Source: Rhizophagus sp. LPA8_4_AMF (Eukaryota; Glomeromycota; Glomeromycetes; Glomerales; Glomeraceae). From it: a stretch of 22,211 nt of DNA. The position numbers were made by a program, and so were the translations under genes. The DNA is taken from the NCBI GenBank assembly GCA_021464525.1, contig JADRCO010001136.1, positions 1-22,211 of the forward strand, given 5' to 3'. Positions 1 to 6,681 of the stretch are shown piece by piece (the stretch's first letter is position 1; each line of letters begins with the position of its first letter). Below the pieces are notes generated by a model that was not told the DNA's origin, did no database searches, and saw only the letters and a program-made list of their open reading frames with translations.

Positions 1-300
1 TAAAGAAACATTTCTAACGTTTCATTTTTTATTTTTTTTTCTAGGGACGCTGGTTTTTTGTACACTCCAGACTTTAAAGGTAAATAGGGAAGAGGGGCTA
101 TTCTTATTTGTTTGACTTTAAAGAAATGTTCCTAACATTTCATTTCTTGGTTTTTTTCTAGGGACGCCAGGATTTTGTACACACTGGACTTTTATAGGTA
201 AATTGGGAAGTGCGGATTTTTTTATTTGTTTGACTTTAAAGATGTTTCTAATGTTTTGACTTTATTTTTTTTCGTAGGAACATAGTTTATTTTTTTATCT
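1..300 (+). repeat. 118-bp tandem repeat with exon-like micro-cores
   Basis: Two clear units begin at 1 and 119, and a diverged third begins at 237, so the period is 118 bp. Each of the first two holds a T-rich tract, CTAG, a 35- or 36-nt core (45-79 and 162-197) and then GTAAAT, which looks like acceptor, micro-exon and donor. Read with one leading base, the first core is open and gives D-A-G-F-L-Y-T-P-D-F-K; the second gives D-A-R-I-L-Y-T-L-D-F-Y. The third unit keeps CGTAG and GGTAAG borders at about 276-319, but its core is unrelated and stop-containing. The array probably continues left of the window. It could be the 3' end of a gene made of repeated micro-exons, or a non-coding satellite that resembles one. 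Confidence 0.6.
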
Positions 301-429
301 CGTTTAGCTAATCTTGGTAAGTACAAAAGATAGTGTTTAAAAAATAAATAAATAAATAAAAATTTTGTACAAATTTTTCGCTCTGGACTTACAATGGTTT
401 CCGTTTCCTAGTTTTAGTTTTTATTATAA

Positions 430-437
430 ATTCTGAC
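430..437. repeat. Target-site duplication, left side of hAT copy 1
   Basis: ATTCTGAC lies immediately left of the element and matches AATCTGAC at 1315-1322 with one mismatch. An 8-bp duplication is the hAT hallmark. The homologous position in duplicated segment B (near 3127-3134) has one copy only, which supports this as a true insertion scar. Confidence 0.75.
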
Positions 438-1314
438 TAGTGCTCCGTACGGGTCGAGTTGGGTCGAGTTTGAGGGATGTTTTGAATTTGACTCGAATAT
501 TCGGGTTGATCAACTGTGTAACCCAAACTTGACTCGACCTGATCCTAGTTTAACCCGTACTAGATAACCTGGGTCAAACTCGAATTCATATTAAATTTTT
601 TATAATCAGCAAAACAATAATAAGATTGATCGTCAAGTATTTAAAATATTATATTAATTTTTAATTTTGTAATTTTTTTTGGCTGGATATATGTATTTTT
701 ATTTTATTCTAGCTAAAAAAATCATATGAAACATATTTATTCAAATAAAAAAAAAGCACTTATTTGTATTCTGGATGATATTTCTCTAAGTGACGCCAAA
801 GATCGGTCGTATTGGAGTCACCAATTTTTCGTAACCAAGTCTCTTATAAATGTATATTGTAAATTGAATATTGTATATTAAAATATTTTCTTGTGTACAT
901 TTAAGACACCTGACTACACAATGCGTATTTGCATCTTTATGCTCTGGTGGGAGTTCTTTCTCCTCAAAGAGATTTTTAATAAAAAGCTCACTACATAAAA
1001 CTTTTCATTTTCCGAGTTGAGTTGTTGGTTCAACAATATCAATAGTCTCAGACATTGTATTTTATTTATTAAATTTTTTACAAGTATAAAATAGCAATAG
1101 CGATAAAGAAACTCTCTCATTTCGTGGCTTAGTGAAAAAAAAAAACGTGTCATCTGGGTCACCCGGGTTGATCTGGATCAATACAACAGTACAACCCTAA
1201 CCCGACGGGAGGGTCATGTGAGTTACAAGTCATTAAAATGATCAATCCTGATTCGATTTAAAAATTCGGGTCGGGTCAATAACTCGGGTCCGATCTGACC
1301 CGTACGGAGGTCTA
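438..1314 (-). mobile_element. hAT-derived non-autonomous element, copy 1 (877 bp)
   Basis: The element opens with TAGTGCTCCGTACGG and closes with the complementary CCGTACGGAGGTCTA (slightly decayed), flanked by 8-bp duplications. Its ends are rich in short GGGTCGAGTT-like and ACCCGA-like motifs. On the minus strand it retains a broken BED-type zinc-finger fragment: around 780-840 it reads S-N-T-T-D-L-W-R-H-L-E-K-Y-H-P-E-Y, the C-terminal half of a BED finger with its two His. The start-like frame M-S-E-T-I-D-I-V-E-P hits an in-frame TGA. No transposase catalytic domain is present, so it would need a transposase in trans. It is homologous to and inverted relative to the element at 10556-11717. 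Family assignment rests on the TAGNG ends, the TSD length and the BED remnant. Confidence 0.8.
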
Positions 1315-1322
1315 AATCTGAC
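1315..1322. repeat. Target-site duplication, right side of hAT copy 1
   Basis: AATCTGAC, partner of ATTCTGAC at 430-437. The sequence to its right (ATCAATCAATTGGG...) continues the duplicated upstream segment of the peptide gene. Confidence 0.75.
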
Positions 1323-1543
1323 ATCAATCAATTGGGTAATTAAATAAAATGTGTCTAAAATTATATTACTTTGTAAAAATACATAGTATATTCATAGAAC
1401 TTTCTCTTATTTTATGTAGTGTATATTAAAACTTTTGACTCATTTCAAGTTGTCAATTTGTGCAGAAAAACGTGACAGAACTACTCCTTTACTTCTCCCT
1501 CATTTTCACATTATTAATTTAAAGTGGCTTTGTTCTTAACTTT

Positions 1544-1663
1544 AACATGGCGCAATTCAGAAAAACGTGGCAAAAATACTCCCATTATTAAGGTAAAGTT
1601 TCTTTGCTCTTCAACAGTAAATTTTAACATGGCGCAATATAGAAAAACGTGGCAAAAAATACT
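1544..1663 (+). promoter_or_regulatory. Twin upstream module AACATGGCGCAAT / AAAAACGTGGCAAAA
   Basis: The two-part module occurs at 1544-1580 and again at 1626-1663, about 180-300 bp upstream of peptide gene A. A degenerate related stretch lies at about 1463-1495. The same module occurs once upstream of gene B (3303-3340) and, inverted and rearranged, in copy C (4840-4885 and 4947-4972). Retention and local multiplication in three copies within AT-rich DNA suggests a transcription-factor site, but binding is inferred only. Confidence 0.4.
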
Positions 1664-1745
1664 ATTTTACGCCTCATTATTTGTAATAATATGAATAAAT
1701 ATAATCTTAGTAATTTGAAATACGTATTACCATAGAAAATTTTCT

Positions 1746-1752
1746 TATATAA
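1746..1752 (+). promoter_or_regulatory. TATA box of peptide gene A
   Basis: TATATAA followed by ACACTGAG lies 93 bp before the start codon. The identical TATATAAACACTGAG block lies 99 bp before gene B, so spacing and sequence are conserved between duplicates. Confidence 0.5.
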
Positions 1753-1838
1753 ACACTGAGAAGATGTGAAAATTCCTTCCAAACAAATTAACAAACAACT
1801 GAAAATAAAAAATTATAAATAACACACACTAATAGATC

Positions 1839-2089
1839 ATGCAATTAAAGCACTTATTGTTGATTTTCGCCTTTATTATTACTTTAACGAGTAAATAATC
1901 ACCTTTTAAAATTTTTTACTTTTATTATTAATATTAATTACTAAATGAATACTATTAATAATTTGATTAATTATTGATGCAGATGCAGCACCACAAGTAG
2001 GTTATAAACGTGATGCGGACGCAGAAGCTTTTAATGACCGGGATGTTTATAAAAAACGTGATGCGGATGTGTTTAAACGTGACCCATGA
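1839..2089 (+). CDS. Kex2-processed secreted peptide precursor A (alpha-pheromone-like layout), two exons
   Basis: Exon 1 is 1839-1890, the intron 1891-1982 (92 nt, GTAAAT...GCAG) and exon 2 1983-2089; splicing is phase 1. The product is 52 aa. Residues 1-19 are a signal peptide (M-Q-L-K-H, a hydrophobic core, end T-N-A before A-P-Q). The rest holds three KR dibasic sites. The first KR is followed by D-A-D-A-E-A, then F-N-D-R-D-V-Y-K, the second KR, D-A-D-V-F-K-R and terminal D-P. In fungi KR sites are cut by Kex2, and X-Ala dipeptides are removed by Ste13-type aminopeptidases, as in alpha-factor; the predicted product is about FNDRDVY. The model is supported by its paralogue at 3567-3815, which conserves start, splice sites, signal peptide and KR spacing. 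A receptor or role in mating is inference; it could also be a host-directed effector. Unspliced, exon 1 would stop at once (TAA). Confidence 0.8.
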
Positions 2090-2312
2090 TATGGCACTCA
2101 TTTTAAAATTTAATTTATAGATTAAAATGTTGAAATGTATTGTAAATTTAATGTGCAAATTTAATTAATTGATTTATAATGTATAAATTTCAAATAAATT
2201 ATTAATAAATTAAACAATATAAATTCGAAATAAAATATATTGAATAATTAAGTTTATGTAAGTTACATATTTTAACTTTTTTAAGCTTTTTTTTACTATT
2301 TTTTCTTCTTAC

Positions 2313-2563
2313 TTTCCTTTAACTTTTGCACTCCCTTCTATAGCTTTCACATCCCTTCTTTAAATTTCGCGTCCCTTTCTCTACTCTTGAGTTACCTTCT
2401 CTAACCTTTGCGTCGTCTTCTTTAACTTTTGCGTCACCTTCCCTAACTTTGATGTCACCTTTTCTAAATTTCGCGTCCCCTTCTCTAACCTCGCATTTTC
2501 TTCTCTAACTTTCGCATTTCCTTCTCTAACTTTCAAATTTCCTTCTCTAATTTTTACATTCCA
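2313..2563 (-). repeat. 21-bp minisatellite encoding heptads on the minus strand
   Basis: About twelve imperfect units of CTTCTCTAACTTTCGCATTTC, mostly 21 bp with two 20-bp units. On the minus strand each unit reads as a seven-residue repeat like K-V-R-E-G-N-A or K-L-E-K-V-T-Q, a coiled-coil-like heptad. The frame stays open for roughly 60 codons from about 2570 downward even though the 20-bp units shift frame, because both frames lack stops. No start codon or splice context was identified. This is probably a relic of a coiled-coil gene or a minisatellite born from one. It is absent from copy B at the same place. Confidence 0.6.
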
Positions 2564-2966
2564 TAACTATTGTTGACTGGATTGTGATACAAAATATTCC
2601 CATTGTCCATCTATTCGATTAGTCCTGTCGTTGTACAATGATCTCGATAAAAAGTTTGACCATATTATCAGTTGTCTTCACGTATTAGATCCATCCTTTA
2701 ACTATTATTAATGCTTTTACTGTGTTTATTTCGAACCTGATGCAATGATAAAGCAATTAAAAAAAATAATAAATAAAAGCAATTTTACATATCGCATGGT
2801 ATGTATATAATACAGTAAATGATAATAAACAAATATATAATTTATGCATAGTAAAATCATTCTTATTAATTTATTCTATTCCGCCTGTTTTAAATCATTT
2901 CTATTATAATCTCTTCTTTATTCAATTTGAAATCTTACGATTTATGTGGAAAACTGCGTGATGCGC

Positions 2967-3126
2967 AGAACCACAAGATTATGATAAATATGATTGGGTT
3001 AGTCGATTATTTCAATCGATATTTTATTTCATTACGTAAATAAAATATTTTGTAGCTTTCAATAAATATGAATTAAACGAAAACACTTTTAAATCAATAT
3101 TTGTCTTTTTTAGATTTTATTATAAA
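2967..3126. other. Spacer between duplication copies A and B
   Basis: AT-rich DNA without a supported gene. From about 3035 (ACGTAAATAAAATATT) it matches the far end of inverted copy C at about 5195-5212, so the upstream duplication boundary of B lies here rather than at 3127. Confidence 0.4.
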
Positions 3127-3302
3127 ATCTGACACAAATCAATTGGGCAATTAAATAAAATGTGTTTAAAATAATATTATTTTGTAAAAGATAAAGTATA
3201 TTCATAAACCATTCTCTTATTTTATGTAGTGTATATTAAAACCTTTGACTCATATTTCAAGTTGTCAATTTGTTCAACATGGGTGGCTTTGCTCTTAACT
3301 TT

Positions 3303-3340
3303 AACATGGCGCAATTCAGAAAAACGTGGCAAAAATATTC
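3303..3340 (+). promoter_or_regulatory. Upstream module of peptide gene B
   Basis: Single copy of AACATGGCGCAAT followed by AGAAAAACGTGGCAAAAAT, about 230-265 bp before the start codon. It is the counterpart of the twin module of gene A. A 27-bp stretch (TAATTTGAAATACGTA...) is locally repeated downstream of it in B only. Confidence 0.4.
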
Positions 3341-3467
3341 TTTTACACCTCAGTATTTATAATAATATGAATAAATATAATCTTAAAGTAATTTGAAATA
3401 CGTACTACTATAAAAAAATTTAATTTTAAAGTAATTTGAAATACGTACCATTATAGAAAAATTTTCT

Positions 3468-3474
3468 TATATAA
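3468..3474 (+). promoter_or_regulatory. TATA box of peptide gene B
   Basis: TATATAA followed by ACACTGAG, 99 bp before the start codon, identical to the box of gene A. Confidence 0.5.
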
Positions 3475-3566
3475 ACACTGAGAAGGAGCGAGAAGTGAAA
3501 ATTTCTTCCAAACAAATTAACAAACAACTGAGAAATAATAAATATAAATAACACACACTATAAATC

Positions 3567-3815
3567 ATGCAATTAAAACGCTCATTGTTGATTTTCGCCT
3601 TTACTATTGCTTTAGCGAGTAAATAATCACCTTCTTAAAAAAAAGTTTTTCTTTTTTTATTAATATTAATTACTAAATGAATACTTTTAATAATTTGATT
3701 CATTATTGACATAGATGCAGCACCACAAGGATATTATAAACGTGACGCGGAAGCAGAAGCATTTAATGAACGGGGTGTTGTATATAAACGTGACCCGGAC
3801 TTACCCATGATGTAA
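3567..3815 (+). CDS. Kex2-processed secreted peptide precursor B (alpha-pheromone-like layout), two exons
   Basis: Exon 1 is 3567-3618, the intron 3619-3714 (96 nt, GTAAAT...ATAG) and exon 2 3715-3815, with the same phase-1 junction as its paralogue. The product is 50 aa. Residues 1-19 are a signal peptide (M-Q-L-K-R-S, hydrophobic core, end A-N-A before A-P-Q). The first KR is followed by D-A-E-A-E-A, F-N-E-R-G-V-V-Y, a second KR and a D-P-D-L-P-M-M tail. Kex2 and Ste13-type trimming would release about FNERGVVY. Compared with gene A the signal peptide and F-N-(D/E)-R core are conserved, while the C-terminal part differs and one KR is lost. An AATAAA signal lies at 3883-3888. Presence of two intact diverged copies argues for function. 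Class is inferred from architecture, not from recognised homology. Confidence 0.82.
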
Positions 3816-3882
3816 CAAGTACTTTTAAGTTTCGCCCGATGTAAAATAATTTGTGTGTTTAAAATATGTAAATTTAATGAGA

Positions 3883-3888
3883 AATAAA
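3883..3888 (+). terminator. Poly(A) signal of peptide gene B
   Basis: Canonical AATAAA 68 bp after the stop codon, in a stretch (GTAAATTTAATGAGAAATAAAG) resembling the 3' flank of gene A. Confidence 0.4.
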
Positions 3889-4152
3889 GTAATATTGTAG
3901 TAATCGTACTTAATTTAGAGGTTTTTTTTTAAAAAAAAATTTATTTATTTCCACTAGTAAAAAAAAAAATAATAAATAAAAGCAATTATATATATCATAT
4001 ACTGTACATGGTATATAATAAATAAATTATAATATCATATAATTTATGCATAATAAAGCGTTCTTATTAATTTATTTTATTCCGCTTGTATTATGATCTT
4101 TTTTTATTCAATTTGAAAACTTACGATCATGTGGAATACTGCGTGATGCAAA

Positions 4153-4739
4153 AAAATATAATCTATTCTATTTACTATTTTAATTATTCATATCATTCAA
4201 AAAAAAAAAAAAAATTCTTTCGTAATTATTAATCATTTTCTGACAAAAAAAAAAAAAAAAAAAAAAATTTCAAAAAATTAAACCTTTTTATAAAAAAAAT
4301 TATATATTTTAAATAATTAGGTATCTTTTTATTAAAAGGATTATATTGTATCTTTTTTTTTTTTTAAATAAAAAATAATTTTTTAATTGTTTCAAATCAT
4401 TCGAAAAAAAAATTCTTTCGTAACTGATGAAGTGATGATCATTTTTTAGTTTGTTTCTAACGAAAAAGGATCTCAGACAATTATACCTTTTGATAAAAAA
4501 AAATCTTGGATAGTATTTATTAGAAAATACATTAATTTCGCTAATTATTCAAATTATTTGAAAAAAAATCTATAAATAACACATTTTCTTAACAATAATA
4601 AATCTTGAACACTATAAGAAAAAATCACATACTTTCTAATATGATAAGAGAATTTAGTGTTTTTATCAATTTTTTTTTATTTTTTTTTTTCTGGTGATTT
4701 GATCGATATATATATCTATAATACTTTATTTGCTAATTA
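4153..4739. other. AT-rich spacer with poly-A tracts and a short direct repeat
   Basis: No gene is supported. Long A runs occur at about 4200-4214 and 4245-4267. The motif TCATTC, A-tract, ATTCTTTCGTAA recurs at about 4187-4225 and 4397-4423, both followed by ATCATTTT within about 30 bp, so a roughly 210-bp segment seems to have been duplicated and diverged. Confidence 0.4.
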
Positions 4740-5212
4740 AGTGTTCATATGCGAAAATTTTATAATAACGCGTATTTCAAATTACTTTAAAATTACTGTA
4801 CATTTTTTCATATCATTATTAATGATGAGGCGTACAAGAGTATTTTGCCACGTTTCTACATGGCGTTTTTCTACATTGCGCCATAATAAATTTAAAGCCA
4901 CTTTAAATTAATAATGTGAAAATGAGGGAGAAGTAAGAGATTCCGTATTGCGCCATGTTATTGCGCCATGTTCAATTAAAATTGGTATGGGATGAACAAA
5001 TTTAATCAACAACTTGAAATATGGATTGATATTAGAATTCATTACAACAACGTTTTATGAATATATTATATATCTTACTAAGTATATTATTTTAGACATA
5101 TTAATTTAATTACCTAATTGATTGGTGTCAAATTTATAATGAATAAAAAAGACTAAATTTGATTTATTAAATTTATATTTATTGAAACGCCATAGAATAT
5201 TTTATTTACGTG
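4740..5212 (-). repeat. Inverted, promoter-only duplication copy C
   Basis: Read on the minus strand from 5212 to 4740 this matches the upstream regions of peptide genes A and B: ACGTAAATAAAATATT, CAATAAATAT, TTTGACACCAATCAATT, ACTTCTCCCTCATTTTCACA, the GGCGCAAT/ACGTGGCAAAA module, TAATTTGAAATACG and a decayed TATA region ending ATGAACACT. Homology breaks there, and no exon 1 or KR-type coding remnant follows at 4400-4740. It is either a truncated copy or a promoter now facing unrelated sequence. Confidence 0.65.
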
Positions 5213-5994
5213 ATTTACGTGTCAAATTTTGTACAAGTGATTGATAAAATATCATTTTTATATTAATTAAAATAGTCTTGCTTAATTGAAGCTTAATTGA
5301 ATCACCAAAAAATTTGAAAGAAATTAATCTATGTAAATAATTGAATAATAACAGTTTAAAATTGCACAAATATTCAAATGTTTCTCTTCTCAAAAACAAT
5401 GATAACTTTTTAAGAAATTTTTTAAAGATTTTTTTTATCGTCAAGTATAGAAAATCCAAAAATTTTAACAGGATGAATATAAGAATTTCTTATTTAAAAC
5501 GATTGAAAAAATTTCGAAAATAATATGAAATCATAGAATAATTCATTAGAAAATGCACATAATACGAAATAAAATCTACGGATAAATGCTTTAATCAACA
5601 GACAAAGCATTCTAACAATTATAATAATAAAAGAAAGAATTAATGGAACAATTATATATTCTAGATTGTTGATTTAAAGTGTCAACTTTATTTAAAAAAG
5701 TAAAAGGAGGAATTTAGGTATACGTCATAATGTATCCTTCGAAATGAAATCAATATAAAAAAAATAAAAAGATTTTTCAACTCAACCAAGAACTGATGTG
5801 ATCAGTTTTTAAGAATAGGTTTATTCTTCATATAACCACACTTTAATTTGAATATGACAACCATTGTTAAAAAGATTATATCACAATCATTTCATTAAAA
5901 AAAAAGGACCCAAGTGTATATATTAAAAAATGTTTGCAATCGTTGTTCTACATTTATTAATGTGAAGAAACTGAGAATCTGTAAAACCATTGAT
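5213..5994. other. AT-rich intergenic DNA with no supported gene
   Basis: Small open frames on both strands at 5202-5523 overlap each other, are rich in K, F, L and N as expected of AT-rich DNA, and show no domain. A short hairpin (AACTGATGTGATCAGTT at 5791-5807) is followed by T residues but has no gene context. Confidence 0.35.
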
Positions 5995-6303
5995 GGCTAT
6001 TTGGACTAATGAACAATTGGACAATTGGATTATTGGACTTTGTCCAAATTTTATTGGACTATTGCTTGGACCTATTATCAATTCCAATTGTCGCTTTATA
6101 TTATTGTAATCAAAACATTCCTAATTATTTTTATTTACAAAAATTTATTAAACATGAAATAAAATTGTTGGACTATCAATATAAATTATTGAATAATAAT
6201 TTAAAAAATATTGGGCTAGTATAAGAACTCAATTGGACTTGGAGTGGACTTTCTCAAATTAGTCCATGTCCAATAGTCCTAATTGGACTTTGTCCAATTC
6301 CAT
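5995..6303. mobile_element. TTGGAC-rich MITE (about 309 bp)
   Basis: The sequence is flanked by a 7-bp direct repeat CATTGAT at 5988-5994 and 6304-6310. The left end GGCTATTTGGACTAAT and right end, read in complement as ATGGAATTGGACAAAG, are imperfect inverted repeats. Both halves are packed with TTGGAC or GTCCAA, giving local palindromes such as TTGGACTTTGTCCAA at each side. The 71-codon open frame inside (6009-6224) just translates these repeats and is not considered a gene. Superfamily is not assigned. Confidence 0.55.
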
Positions 6304-6681
6304 CATTGATTGTATGTGGGTGTTAAATAGTGGTCGCAAAATGGAAGAGATCGTTTATAAATTTTACAGAAATTTGGACGCCTGCATTCACTTATAATAA
6401 ATGATGCTGACTTAAACGTTAAATCATCTTTCCGATAATAAATGGACGAATTCTAAAGTCATTTTTGAATCTAAATTATTCAATTTTTTATTGTATTTAT
6501 TAGCATGTTTATATTACGATAATTCGAAACTTGAATTAACATTGAATTTATTAGTATACTCTATATTTTAATGAATTGAATAAAAAATTTATTATTTAAT
6601 TGAATACCCTATTACAGATATGAAATTAATGAAATTGCGAATAATGAAATGTTCCTCATAACCTTGAGATTATTCTATATA
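6304..6681. other. 3' flank of the DUF2235 gene
   Basis: AT-rich intergenic DNA between the MITE and the stop codon of the minus-strand hydrolase gene. No further gene seen. Confidence 0.35.

Larger units (their letters stand above)
1315..2966 (+). repeat. Segmental duplication copy A (peptide gene unit)
   Basis: The upstream part from 1315 and the gene match 3127-3815, and the 3' flank at 2759-2966 matches 3959-4152. The shared stretch covers upstream region, TATA box, 5' leader, both exons and the intron, plus the downstream block ending in ACTGCGTGATGC. Copy A differs by the hAT insertion at its left edge and by extra sequence, including a minisatellite, between gene and 3' block. The upstream part also matches the inverted copy C at 4740-5212. 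Confidence 0.75.
3035..4152 (+). repeat. Segmental duplication copy B (peptide gene unit)
   Basis: Homologous to copy A over upstream region, gene and downstream block, and to inverted copy C over its first about 450 bp. It preserves the uninterrupted target site (TATAAAATCTGACAC near 3124-3136) where copy A has the hAT element. It lacks the minisatellite found in A. Confidence 0.75.

Noticed and set aside
2958-3041. Possible alternative second exon (acceptor GCGCAG, then P-Q-D-Y-D-K-Y-D-W-V)
   Set aside because: It superficially resembles the exon 2 start of the peptide genes and is open to a stop, but copy B has no counterpart, there are no KR sites and no evidence of splicing.
4560-4740. 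Third peptide gene on the minus strand downstream of promoter copy C
   Set aside because: I looked for the M-Q-L-K leader, GTAAATAATC donor and KR-type exon on the minus strand and found none; homology ends at about 4740.
5202-5523. Opposing open frames of 85 aa (minus) and 60 aa (plus)
   Set aside because: They overlap each other, consist mainly of K, F, L, N and I as expected from A/T tracts, and show no motif or splice context. The minus frame might be a gene scrap, but I cannot support it.
5791-5815. Hairpin followed by T run, terminator-like
   Set aside because: Seven-bp stem in AT-rich eukaryotic DNA with no gene ending nearby; likely chance.
6009-6224. 71-codon plus-strand frame
   Set aside because: It lies wholly inside the TTGGAC-rich MITE and only translates its repeats.
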